DNA from: Streptomyces sp. NBC_00670
GTDB lineage: Bacteria > Actinomycetota > Actinomycetes > Streptomycetales > Streptomycetaceae
DNA: 64,000 nucleotides
Assembly (NCBI RefSeq): GCF_036226765.1
Contig: NZ_CP109017.1
Coordinates: 7,317,001 to 7,381,000, forward strand
Direction: 5' to 3'
The translations under genes and the position numbers were made by a program. Below are positions 16,405 through 23,963 of the stretch, one piece after another; positions within the stretch are counted from its first letter, which is position 1, and every line of letters starts with the position of its first letter. A model generated the notes under the pieces. The model had not been told where the DNA came from. It saw nothing but the letters and a program-made list of their open reading frames with translations, and did no database searches.

Positions 16405-17340
16405 CTACTTGCTCTGCAACTTCCCCAGTGGGTCGCGCCCCTCCTCCAGAGCGGCGGCCGCCGCCTGCCAGCCGGTGTCGCCCGGAACGAGGGCGTCGCG
16501 CAGGAAGGCCGTCGTGAGCCGTTGGATCAGCGCGACACGCGCGGGGCTCTCGTCCGTTGTCGACGTCACCTCCTGGCCGTAGATGCCGCCGAGCGAGTGC
16601 TCCGCCCCGGACAGCGTGAGCAGACTCTTCGGGGCCGGGCTGTAGAAGTAGGGGTCGGTGAACCAGTCCGGACCGCGGGTCGAGAGGAGGGACTGGTCGT
16701 TGTCCCCGGCGACGATGAGGGCCGGCGCGGTCATCCCGTCGAACGAGGGCTTCATGAAGGAGAAGTTCTCGGCGGCGAACGGCGTCAGGCTGTCCCCGAG
16801 GCCGGTCAGCGCGAGCAGGACGCCAGCCGTGACCCGGCTGTCGGTCATGTCCTCGCCGGGCACGCCCTCGTCGTCCAGCACGCGCGCACCCAGCAGGGTG
16901 CTCACCGACTGTGCGCCCCAGGAGTGGCCGGCCACGGCGATCCTGCCGTGGTCGAGCCGCCCGGCGAGGCCCGGCACCGCGGCTTCCAGCAGGGGGAGGT
17001 GGTCCAGCACACGGACCAGATCCTCGATGCGGTGACGCCAGATGCGCGGTGTGCGGGGGTCCTCGGGGGGAAGGGCGAGCGTCCGGGAATCGAGGTGGGT
17101 GGGCTGGACGACCGCGAAACCGGAGGCGGCCCAGTAGTCCACCAGCGGACCGTACTCGTTCATCGATCCGCCGAAGCCGTGCGAGAAGACGACGATCGGC
17201 AAGTCACCGCCGCTCGCGGGGGCGGAGACGCGGACCTGGAGGTCGTCGCCGCGTCCCGGGGCGGGCAGGAGGACCGGGCGCAGGGAGATCACCGGGGTGG
17301 GCGGGGGAGCGGTCTCCCGCAGGTCGGCCGTGTTCGGCAT
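16405..17340 (-). CDS. Alpha/beta hydrolase, PET-hydrolase/chlorophyllase-like (paralogue A)
   Basis: 311 residues. An oxyanion-hole segment FSHGFGGS near residue 50, a nucleophile elbow GHSWG near residue 125 (Ser nucleophile), an acid in AGDNDQS and a C-terminal catalytic His in GAEHSLGG define the fold. GGAAGG sits 9 bases before the ATG at 17340; no signal peptide is seen, so it acts in the cytoplasm. It is closely similar along its whole length to the hydrolase at 29344, including HLDSRT, DPRTPR and LTPFAAENF. It is divergent from a TetR gene, and three TetR-like half-sites lie between them, so its expression is probably inducible by the hydrolase substrate. The substrate is unknown. Confidence 0.86.
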   Translation of the reverse strand: MPNTADLRETAPPPTPVISLRPVLLPAPGRGDDLQVRVSAPASGGDLPIVVFSHGFGGSMNEYGPLVDYWAASGFAVVQPTHLDSRTLALPPEDPRTPRIWRHRIEDLVRVLDHLPLLEAAVPGLAGRLDHGRIAVAGHSWGAQSVSTLLGARVLDDEGVPGEDMTDSRVTAGVLLALTGLGDSLTPFAAENFSFMKPSFDGMTAPALIVAGDNDQSLLSTRGPDWFTDPYFYSPAPKSLLTLSGAEHSLGGIYGQEVTSTTDESPARVALIQRLTTAFLRDALVPGDTGWQAAAAALEEGRDPLGKLQSK

Positions 17341-17447
17341 GGGTCGAGCCTTCCGTTCGGTATGTGTGGTGGTGAGAGGCGTCCCCAGGGAGCGCCGGGG
17401 CGCGCGGATGGACGCCACGCCGTGGAGCTGCCAGGATGGACAGAAGC

Positions 17448-17499
17448 GGAACGTTGCTCCGCTCACGATACGGAACATTGCTCCGCTTCGCAATGTTCC
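17448..17499. promoter_or_regulatory. TetR operator cluster between hydrolase and TetR genes
   Basis: GGAACGTTGCTCCGC (17448-17462) is repeated with one change at 17472-17486, exactly 24 bases on. The second copy begins a perfect inverted repeat GGAACATTGC (17472-17481) / GCAATGTTCC (17490-17499) with an 8-base spacer. The position between divergent genes makes the neighbouring TetR protein the obvious binder. Confidence 0.68.
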
Positions 17500-17533
17500 C
17501 GGGAACGGCCACGTGCGGAAAAGGAGCACCACG

Positions 17534-18115
17534 GTGAACGACGGCGCCACACGGGTGGCCGGGGGCAGACGCAAGGACGCCCGGCGCAATGAGCAGACGC
17601 TGCTGGACGCGGCCGCCGAGGTCTTCGTGGCCTCGGGAGTGGACGCGCCCGTGCGCGACATCGCGGCCCGGGCCGGCGTCGGCATGGGCACGCTCTACCG
17701 GCACTTCCCCACCCGGGCCGACCTCGTCATCGCCGTCTACCGGCACCAGGTCGACGCCTGTGTCGAGGCCGGACCCGCCCTGCTGGCCTCCGCTCCGACA
17801 CCGCACGCCGCCCTCGCACGCTGGGTGGACCTCTTCGTCGACTTCCTGGTGACCAAGCACGGCCTCGCCGCCGCACTGCGCACCGACAGCACCCGCTTCG
17901 AGACCCTGCACACCTACTTCCTCGACCGGCTGCTGCCGGTGTGCGCGGACCTCCTCGACGCGGCCGTGGCCGCCGGCGAGATCCGCCCGGGCCTCGACGC
18001 GCCGCAGTTCCTGCACGGCATCGGCAACCTCTGCATCGGCGCCGAGCGCGACCCCGACTACGACGCGCGCCGGCTCGTCGCCCTCCTCGTCGCGGGCCTG
18101 CGGGAACAGGGCTGA
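17534..18115 (+). CDS. TetR-family transcriptional repressor
   Basis: 193 residues. Residues 12-60 form the TetR HTH (ARRNEQTLLDAAAEVFVASG, then VRDIAARAGVGMGTLYRHFPTRADL). The C-terminal part matches the SbtR-like ligand domain common in Streptomyces. GTG 17534 is chosen because AAGGAG lies seven bases upstream; the frame is open earlier but would start before the operators. It is divergent from the hydrolase gene and most likely represses it and itself. Confidence 0.9.
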   Translation: MNDGATRVAGGRRKDARRNEQTLLDAAAEVFVASGVDAPVRDIAARAGVGMGTLYRHFPTRADLVIAVYRHQVDACVEAGPALLASAPTPHAALARWVDLFVDFLVTKHGLAAALRTDSTRFETLHTYFLDRLLPVCADLLDAAVAAGEIRPGLDAPQFLHGIGNLCIGAERDPDYDARRLVALLVAGLREQG

Positions 18116-18154
18116 GGGCAGGGGGCGTCGGGACGGAGAGGGAAGGGGCGGGGG

Positions 18155-18976
18155 ATGACGTGGACGGAGCGCACGGTCGTCCGGGACGGCGTACGGCTGG
18201 TCTGCCGGGACTGGGGCGGCAGCGGGCCGCCGGTGGTGCTGCTGCACGGGCTGGCCGGCCACGCCGGCGAATGGGACGCCCTGGCCGCGCGGCTGAGCGC
18301 CACGCACCGGGTCGTCGCGGTGGACCAGCGCGGGCACGGCGCGAGCGAACGGCTCCCGCCGGACGTCTCCCGTTCCGCGTACGTCGCGGATGTCGTCGCC
18401 GTGGCGGACCGGTTGGGCCTGGAGTCACCCGTCCTGGTAGGTCAGTCGCTCGGCGGGCACACGGCCGTCCTCACCGCCGCGCGGCACCCCGCGCTGGTCC
18501 GCGCGCTCGTCCTCGTCGAGGCCGGGGCGGGCGAGCCGAACCCGGACGCCCCGGCCCGCATCGGGGCGTGGCTGGACTCGTGGCCGGTGCCCTTCCGCTC
18601 GCGCGACACCGCGGTCCGGTTCTTCGGCGGCGGGCCCGTCGGCGAGGGCTGGGCGGACGGCCTGGAGGAGCGCGACGGCCTGCTGTGGCCGCGCTTCGAC
18701 CGGGACGTCATGGTCGGCTCACTGGCGGAGCCGGCCCGGCGCTCCTTCGCCCACGAGTGGCGAGAGGTCGCCTGCCCCACCCTGCTCGTCCTGGCCCGGT
18801 CCAGCCTCCTCCCGCCCGCGGAGATCGGTGAACTGCTGCGGCAGCGCCCCGACATGACGTCCGTCAGCGTCCCCGGCACCGGACACGACCTGCAGCTGGA
18901 ACGGCCCGGCGTCCTGCACGAGCTGATCTCGCGGTTCCTCGCCGACGGGCGCCGCCCGCCCGGCGCCCGGGACTGA
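18155..18976 (+). CDS. Alpha/beta hydrolase
   Basis: 273 residues, no signal peptide. Canonical motifs: HGLAGHAGEWD (oxyanion hole, near residue 29), GQSLGGHTA (nucleophile Ser, near residue 96), the acid near FDRDVM/LARSS and a catalytic His in GTGHDLQLE. This is the fold 1 family (PF00561/PF12697) of esterases, lipases and haloperoxidase-like proteins; the substrate is open. It follows the TetR gene by 39 bases and may be co-transcribed with it. It is not a close relative of the divergent hydrolase at 16405. It converges on the DUF6745 gene with only seven bases between stops. Confidence 0.83.
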   Translation: MTWTERTVVRDGVRLVCRDWGGSGPPVVLLHGLAGHAGEWDALAARLSATHRVVAVDQRGHGASERLPPDVSRSAYVADVVAVADRLGLESPVLVGQSLGGHTAVLTAARHPALVRALVLVEAGAGEPNPDAPARIGAWLDSWPVPFRSRDTAVRFFGGGPVGEGWADGLEERDGLLWPRFDRDVMVGSLAEPARRSFAHEWREVACPTLLVLARSSLLPPAEIGELLRQRPDMTSVSVPGTGHDLQLERPGVLHELISRFLADGRRPPGARD

Positions 18977-18983
18977 CCGCGCG

Positions 18984-20216
18984 TCAGGTCTGCTGCGACG
19001 GCGCGTACACCTCCGCGTCGACACCGAACGTCCAGGCCACCCCCTCCTTCGCCGTGCGGGTCCTCGGGGGCACGCGGAGCCAGTAGGTGCGGTGCGTGCC
19101 GTCCGGCTCGGGGGTGGAGTTGAGTACCTCCACCATCACCAGCGGTTCGTCACCGACGAGGTCGATGCGCCACAGGGTGCCGGTCTCGTCGCGGTGCAGG
19201 GGTTTGGCGTCGGAGTCCTTGAGGTAGCGGTCGTAGCCGTAGTACTCCAGCATCACGCGCCGCAGTTCGGCGTTCTCCTCCTTGTGGATCCGGACCGGCG
19301 TCAGCGTCGCCAGTTCGGTGAGGAAGTCGGCCGGGACCGGCATGCCGCGCCAGGCGTGCAGGGCGAAGCCGTCCGGGTAGGCCAGGGCGGGGCCCTCCCC
19401 GTTGTCCAGCCGCCCGGCCTCGTCCTGGTGCAACGCCACGGGCCGCTCCGACATGACGGCGACCCGGGCGTACGGCCACCACCAGCCGGCGCTGCGGCAC
19501 ACCTCGGTCAGCGCCTCGAACGGACCGCCGGCCGGGGCGAACGCGGCGAGCCACGGCGCGTCGTGCTGCCCGAGCACCGCCTCCAGGAGCAGCAGCCGCA
19601 CCGCGGTCGCCTCCTTGCCCGTCGTCCCGCCGGCCAGATCCTCCAGCACCCCGGTCCTGATCCGGTCCACCAGGGCCTGCGTGGACTCCCACAGCCGGCC
19701 GCCCGTCGCCGCCCAGTGCTCCGACCAGCCGCCGGCGCCCAACTCGGCGTGCAGTCGGGCGCGTTCGGCGGCCCAGGGGGCGTCGCGGACCACGTCCCGG
19801 ACACAGGCGCCCCGGTCGGTCAGCTCCCGTATCAAGGACACGGCCGCGCGCGGGGACCCGGCCCACACGATCCGCTCGGGCTCGGGGAGCCCGGCCGCCC
19901 GGTAGGCCGCCCGGACGCCCGCCTCGGCCGCCGCACGGTCGGCGGGGACGATGGCCCGCGCCCACGTACGCCACGTGCCCAGCCCGTCGACGGAGCCGTC
20001 GTCCGTCGACGTGGTGTCCACTGAGTCGCCGTGCGCCGAAGTGGTGTCCGCCGAGTCGCCGCGCGCCGAAGTGGGCTTCACGGAACCGTCGTTCGTCGCA
20101 ACGCCGTCCGCCGGCTCCGTTCCGGCGGTGTCCGCCGCGCCGTTGCCGTCCGCCCCGCTGTCCCCGCCCGCACCGCTCATGCCCGCCCCGCTCATGTCCG
20201 TTCCGTTCCCGCTCAT
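18984..20216 (-). CDS. DUF6745-type protein of unknown function
   Basis: 410 residues from the ATG at 20216, chosen because GAGGGA lies seven bases upstream; other in-frame starts at 20276 and 20231 lack this. The first 80 residues are low-complexity (Gly/Asp/Ser/Thr) and hold a repeat of about ten residues around SAHGDSVDTT, encoded by imperfect 30-base DNA repeats at about 19980-20090. The conserved part (GTWRTWARAIVPADRAAAEAG to the end) resembles a large uncharacterised actinobacterial family. It contains a conserved WWWPYARVAVMSERPV and a basic EYYGYDRYLKDSDAKPLHRDETGTLWRID region. No membrane helices or signal. It follows the small protein at 20317 by about 100 bases on the same strand. 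Confidence 0.72.
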   Translation of the reverse strand: MSGNGTDMSGAGMSGAGGDSGADGNGAADTAGTEPADGVATNDGSVKPTSARGDSADTTSAHGDSVDTTSTDDGSVDGLGTWRTWARAIVPADRAAAEAGVRAAYRAAGLPEPERIVWAGSPRAAVSLIRELTDRGACVRDVVRDAPWAAERARLHAELGAGGWSEHWAATGGRLWESTQALVDRIRTGVLEDLAGGTTGKEATAVRLLLLEAVLGQHDAPWLAAFAPAGGPFEALTEVCRSAGWWWPYARVAVMSERPVALHQDEAGRLDNGEGPALAYPDGFALHAWRGMPVPADFLTELATLTPVRIHKEENAELRRVMLEYYGYDRYLKDSDAKPLHRDETGTLWRIDLVGDEPLVMVEVLNSTPEPDGTHRTYWLRVPPRTRTAKEGVAWTFGVDAEVYAPSQQT

Positions 20217-20316
20217 GTTCGTGTCCCTCATGTCTTCCGGCCTCGCGCCGGCGTCCACACCCACGCCTGCGCCCACACCCGCGTCCGTCCGGTCCCTGCC
20301 GGCGCCGCGGACCCGC

Positions 20317-20643
20317 TCAGTCCGCCACGATGCGCACGGACCCGGGCACGTACTCCCGCTGCCTGATGACCCGGAACCAACCCTCCGGCAGCGTGATCAC
20401 CGCATGCTCCTCGTGCACCACCCGGCCGCCCCGGGGCAGGTGCAGCAGCATCGGCCCGAACGGGCCCGGCTCACGTATCAACTCGCCCGGCCCGACGACC
20501 GCGTGGGCGTGCCCCGTCACCTCGCCGAGCGCCAGCACGAGCCGGCCCCGCGCGTCCCGCCGCTCCCTCGGCGCGTGCGCCACATGAGCCGGGACCGCTT
20601 CCTCCGCGACGGGCACGATCAGTACGTCTCCCTGCCGGTACAT
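20317..20643 (-). CDS. Small conserved hypothetical protein (108 aa)
   Basis: 108 residues starting MYRQGDVLIVPV, with a mainly beta pattern (GEVTGHAHAVVGPGELI, LPRGGRVVHEEHAVITLPEGWFRV, REYVPGS). This suggests a small cupin-like or SH3-like barrel; related small proteins occur beside phage and DUF6745-type genes. A strong ribosome site (GGAGGGGAG) precedes the ATG. A near-perfect RecA-NDp promoter lies 49-71 bases upstream, and a perfect inverted repeat GGTGCAC-C-GTGCACC (20662-20676) lies in the leader. The function is unknown. It is divergent from the STM4015 gene and upstream of the DUF6745 gene. Confidence 0.75.
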   Translation of the reverse strand: MYRQGDVLIVPVAEEAVPAHVAHAPRERRDARGRLVLALGEVTGHAHAVVGPGELIREPGPFGPMLLHLPRGGRVVHEEHAVITLPEGWFRVIRQREYVPGSVRIVAD

Positions 20644-20661
20644 GGCTCTCCCCTCCGGCCG

Positions 20662-20676
20662 GGTGCACCGTGCACC
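20662..20676 (-). promoter_or_regulatory. Inverted repeat in the leader of the 108-aa gene
   Basis: GGTGCAC and GTGCACC form a perfect 7-base inverted repeat around a single C, between the predicted start of transcription (about 20685) and the ATG at 20643. It could be an operator or a leader hairpin; the sequence does not tell which. Confidence 0.4.
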
Positions 20677-20691
20677 GGCCTCATGAACGAC

Positions 20692-20714
20692 ACCGTAGGA
20701 CCCACCACTGACAA
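20692..20714 (-). promoter_or_regulatory. RecA-NDp/PafBC-type promoter of the 108-aa gene
   Basis: On the minus strand TTGTCAGTG (20714-20706), exactly eight bases, then TACGGT (20697-20692). This equals the published RecA-independent DNA-damage promoter consensus TTGTCRGTG-N8-TANNNT at every defined position. The consensus is bound by the PafBC activator in mycobacteria and is widespread in actinobacteria. It would start transcription near 20685. Confidence 0.68.
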
Positions 20715-20777
20715 CGCCCCCCGCACCGCCGCGCGATCCGTCCCCGCACCGCGCTCCGTCCGCCCCGCCGACGGCGA

Positions 20778-20800
20778 GTGTCAGTGGCTCTTGGTAGAAC
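20778..20800 (+). promoter_or_regulatory. RecA-NDp-like promoter of the STM4015-4011 operon
   Basis: GTGTCAGTG (20778-20786), eight bases, then TAGAAC (20795-20800). This keeps the TGTCAGTG core, the spacing and the TA of the consensus but differs in the first base and in the last base of the -10 box. It lies 48 bases before the STM4015 start and points toward it, back to back with the minus-strand promoter at 20692. Confidence 0.52.
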
Positions 20801-20827
20801 TGCGGCAATCGCGGGACTGCCGCAATC
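20799..20827 (+). repeat. Direct repeat at the STM4015 transcription start
   Basis: ACTGCGGCAATC (20799-20810) and ACTGCCGCAATC (20816-20827) differ at one base and are 17 bases apart. Parts of them (GCGGCA/TGCCGC) can also pair as a hairpin. They span the expected transcription start and could be a regulator site or an mRNA leader structure. Confidence 0.4.
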
Positions 20828-20847
20828 AACTGCCAAGGAGCATGCGC

Positions 20848-21807
20848 GTGTACGACGCCGACGAGATCGAGACGCTGTACGGGTTGCCCGCCCACGACTT
20901 CCCGGCCCCCGACGAGCCCCTGGACGGCCTGCCCGCCGCCGACTCGGTCGCCTGGCGCGTCAGCAGCCGCCTGTACGAGGTCGACGAGGAGTGGCCCAAG
21001 GCGTTCGGGCGGTTCTGCGAGGGCGTCGACACCACTCGGGTGCGGGCGCTGGTCGTGGGCGCGTGGGCGGCAGCGTACGAGGGCGACTCCTCCGAGGTCG
21101 TCGAGACGTTGGTGGCCGCACGGGGCCGGTTCCCGGCGCTGCGCGCGGTCTTCCTCGGCGACATCTCGATGGAGGAGGCCGAGATATCGTGGATCAGCCA
21201 GAGCGACGTCACCCCGCTCCTCGCCGCCTACCCCGCGCTGGAGGAGTTCGGGGTGCGCGGCGGCAGCGGACTGGAGTTCCCCGCCCTGCGCCATGAGGGG
21301 TTGCGCCGGCTGGAGGCGCAGGCCGGCGGACTGCCCGCCGCGATGGTGCGCGGCGTCGGCGCCAGCGACCTGCCCGCCCTCGAGCACCTCGACCTGTGGC
21401 TGGGCACCCCCGACTACGGCGGCGACAGCGAGGTCGCCGACCTGGAGCCGATCCTCTCCGGTGCGCGCCTGCCGAAGCTGCGCCATCTCGCCCTGCGCAA
21501 CAGCGAGATGCAGGACGCGGTGGCCGCGGCCGTCGCCGCCGCCCCGGTCGTGGCCCGGCTCGAGGTACTGGACATGTCCATGGGCGTACTGACGGACGAG
21601 GGTGCCGGCGCGCTCCTGGGCGGACAGCCGCTGACCCACCTGCGCCGGCTCGACCTGCACCACAACTACCTCAGCGAGCCCATGCGCGACCGCCTCCGCC
21701 AGGTGCTGGAGCCGGCGGGCGTGGAGCTCGAACTGGAACGGGGCGACGCCGACGAGGACACGGAGGACGACGGCACGGTGTGGCGCTACATCGCCGTGGG
21801 CGAATGA
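20848..21807 (+). CDS. STM4015-family leucine-rich-repeat-like protein
   Basis: 319 residues from the GTG at 20848. An ATG at 20842 is in frame but AAGGAG ends one base before it, too close; for the GTG the spacing is seven. The protein has LRR-like repeats of the ribonuclease-inhibitor type: FPALRAVFLGDI, YPALEEFGVRGG, LPALEHLDLWLG, LPKLRHLALRNS, VARLEVLDMSMG, LTHLRRLDLHHN. A short acidic tail follows. It has no enzyme motif and probably binds a protein or peptide partner. It is the first gene of the five-gene STM4015-4014-4013-4012-4011 operon, whose next gene overlaps its stop (ATGA). Families of these names were first recognised as a conserved cassette; the product is not known. Confidence 0.82.
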   Translation: MYDADEIETLYGLPAHDFPAPDEPLDGLPAADSVAWRVSSRLYEVDEEWPKAFGRFCEGVDTTRVRALVVGAWAAAYEGDSSEVVETLVAARGRFPALRAVFLGDISMEEAEISWISQSDVTPLLAAYPALEEFGVRGGSGLEFPALRHEGLRRLEAQAGGLPAAMVRGVGASDLPALEHLDLWLGTPDYGGDSEVADLEPILSGARLPKLRHLALRNSEMQDAVAAAVAAAPVVARLEVLDMSMGVLTDEGAGALLGGQPLTHLRRLDLHHNYLSEPMRDRLRQVLEPAGVELELERGDADEDTEDDGTVWRYIAVGE

Positions 21808-23039
21808 GCCTCTCCGACACGGCGGGACCGAGGGCGCCGCGCCGGGCGCCGTCCGCGGTCCCGCCGGCCGGGTCACCGGCCGTGCCGCCGCCGCACGGCC
21901 GGCGCCTGGCGGTGGTCGGCAACCCCGGCAACCGCCGGGTGACCCTGTTCGCACAGGCGGTGCGCGCGGCCGGGCTGCCCGGTCCGCGCGTCGTGCCGTG
22001 GCTCGACGTGCTGCGTGAGGGGGGCGCGGACTTCGCCGCCGACGAGATCGTGCGCCTCGACTCGCCGGGCGAGGACCCCGAGGCCGACCGCCTGCTGCGA
22101 GACGCCGAGGACCCCGCCCGGGTGGAGGGCTCGGCCCGCTGGTACGCGCGCTTCACGGCCGCGGTGGGCACCCTGCGCGGCGGCGTCCGTCTGGACGACC
22201 CCGACGACCTCGCGGTGCTGTTCGACAAACGCCGCTGCCACGCCGTCCTCCGGGCGGCCGGCGTTCCGGTCCCCGCCTCGCCCACCTCGGGCCCGGACGC
22301 CGCCCCGGTGCGCGGCTGGGACGACGTACGGTCGCTGATGCGTGTTCACCGAATGCCGCGCGCGTTCGTCAAGCTCGCGCACGGCTCGTCCGCCTCGGGG
22401 GTCCTGGCCGTCGAGACGGGCGGCGGCCGGATCCGGGCCACCACCTCGGTGGAAAGGACCCCGGACGGCCTGCTGTACAACTCCCTCAAGGTGCGCCGCT
22501 ACGAGAGCGAACAGGAGATCGCCGCGATCGTCGACGCCCTCGCACCCGACGGGCTGCACCTGGAACGCTGGCTGCCCAAGGCCTCCCAGCAGGGCCGCGC
22601 GGCCGACCTCCGGGTGGTCGTGGTGGCCGGCCGGGCCACCCACGCCGTGGTCCGCACCAGCCGCACCCCGATGACCAACCTCCACCTCGGCGGCCGGCGC
22701 GGCGATCTCGACGCGGTGCGCGAGGCGGTGGAGACCGCGGGCGCCCGCTGGGCGGACGTGCTCCAGGTGTGCGAGCGGGCCGCGGCCTGCTTCCCGCGCA
22801 CCCTGTGCGTCGGCGTGGACCTGCTGCCGGCGATCGGCTGGCGCAGGGCCTTCGTCGGCGAGGTCAACGCCTTCGGCGACCTGTTGCCCGGGCTGACCGG
22901 TCTGCCCGGCAGCGGCGCGGAGGGGGCCGACACGTACGCGGCTCAGGTCGCGGCCGTCCTGCGCGGCCACGGCACCCACGACCCGGCGGCCCCCACCCTC
23001 GGCAGCGCGGCACACCCGCACCACCAGCACCACCCGTAA
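21804..23039 (+). CDS. STM4014-family ATP-grasp protein
   Basis: 411 residues. The first 35 residues are Pro/Ala-rich; then a pre-ATP-grasp fold (RRLAVVGNPGNRRVTLFAQAVRAAGLP) and an ATP-grasp core with AFVKLAHGSSASGVLAVE near residue 190 (lysine and small loop that bind ATP), ERWLPKASQQGRAADLRVVVVAG, and GVDLLPAIGWRRAFVGEVNAFGDLL near the C-terminus (metal-binding Glu/Asn). ATP-grasp enzymes join a carboxylate to an amine or thiol through an acyl phosphate, so this protein is a candidate ligase of the cassette. The C-terminus is His-rich (HPHHQHHP). ATG overlaps the STM4015 stop, indicating coupled translation. Confidence 0.85.
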   Translation: MSLSDTAGPRAPRRAPSAVPPAGSPAVPPPHGRRLAVVGNPGNRRVTLFAQAVRAAGLPGPRVVPWLDVLREGGADFAADEIVRLDSPGEDPEADRLLRDAEDPARVEGSARWYARFTAAVGTLRGGVRLDDPDDLAVLFDKRRCHAVLRAAGVPVPASPTSGPDAAPVRGWDDVRSLMRVHRMPRAFVKLAHGSSASGVLAVETGGGRIRATTSVERTPDGLLYNSLKVRRYESEQEIAAIVDALAPDGLHLERWLPKASQQGRAADLRVVVVAGRATHAVVRTSRTPMTNLHLGGRRGDLDAVREAVETAGARWADVLQVCERAAACFPRTLCVGVDLLPAIGWRRAFVGEVNAFGDLLPGLTGLPGSGAEGADTYAAQVAAVLRGHGTHDPAAPTLGSAAHPHHQHHP

Positions 23040-23054
23040 CGAACAGGACCACCC

Positions 23055-23963
23055 ATGCACCAATCCGCCGTACCCGGCCCACCGGCCACATCCGGACCGC
23101 CCGGCCCACCGGCCACACCCGTTCCGCCCGGCCCACCCTCTCCCGACATGAACGCGATCGTCGGCGCTCACGACATCCTGCTGGTCACCCTCGACACCCT
23201 GCGCCACGACGTGGCCGTCGAGCTGGCCGAACAGGGCCGGCTGCCGAACCTCGCCCGCCACCTGCCCGACGGCCGGTGGGAGGAGCGGCACGCGCCCGGC
23301 AGCTTCACCTACGCCTCCCACCAGGCCATCTTCGCGGGCTTCCTGCCCACCCCGGCCGGACCCGGCCCGCACCCGCGGCTGTTCGCGGCGAGCTTCGCCG
23401 GCAGCGAGAGCACCGCGCCCGGCACTTTCGTCTACGACACCCCCGACCTCGTCTCCGGGCTGGCCGGGCAGGGCTACCGCACGGTGTGCATCGGCGGCGT
23501 CGGCTTCTTCAACGGACAGGGCCCGCTCGGCTCCGTCCTCCCCGGTCTCTTCCAGGAGGCGCACTGGGAACCGGAGTTCGGCGTCACCTCGCCCCACTCC
23601 TTCGAGCACCAGATCGACCGGGCCGAGCAGGTCGTCGCCCGGCTCCCCGCCGAACAGCGGCTGTTCCTCTTCGTCAACGTCTCCGCGCTGCACCAGCCCA
23701 ACTGGTTCCATCTGCCCGGCGGCACCCGCGAGGCCGGCGACACCCGGCGGACGCACGCCGCCGCCCTGGAGTACGTCGACCGGCACATCGGCCGCCTGTT
23801 CGCGGCCGCCGCCTCCCGCCGCCGCTGCTTCGCCATCGTCTGCTCCGACCACGGCACCGCCTACGGCGACGACGGCTACACCGGTCACCGCCTCGGCCAC
23901 CCCTGCGTGTGGACCGTGCCCTACGCCCACTTCTTCCTCGACCCCGCCGAGGCCCACCGATGA
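23055..23963 (+). CDS. STM4013/SEN3800-family alkaline-phosphatase-superfamily hydrolase
   Basis: 302 residues. After a 30-residue Pro/Gly leader built from a repeated PGPPAT unit (21-base DNA repeats), the protein shows ILLVTLDTLRHDV (metal Asp near residue 47), a FTYASHQAIFAGFLPT segment, and CSDHGTAYGDDGYTGHRLGHP (SDHG metal site and His near residues 269-285). This is the pattern of the sulfatase/phosphopentomutase branch of the alkaline phosphatase superfamily, metal-dependent enzymes acting on phosphate or sulfate esters. A second ATG at 23148, closer to the fold, is possible. Start is 15 bases after the STM4014 stop; the stop overlaps the next start (ATGA). Confidence 0.85.
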   Translation: MHQSAVPGPPATSGPPGPPATPVPPGPPSPDMNAIVGAHDILLVTLDTLRHDVAVELAEQGRLPNLARHLPDGRWEERHAPGSFTYASHQAIFAGFLPTPAGPGPHPRLFAASFAGSESTAPGTFVYDTPDLVSGLAGQGYRTVCIGGVGFFNGQGPLGSVLPGLFQEAHWEPEFGVTSPHSFEHQIDRAEQVVARLPAEQRLFLFVNVSALHQPNWFHLPGGTREAGDTRRTHAAALEYVDRHIGRLFAAAASRRRCFAIVCSDHGTAYGDDGYTGHRLGHPCVWTVPYAHFFLDPAEAHR

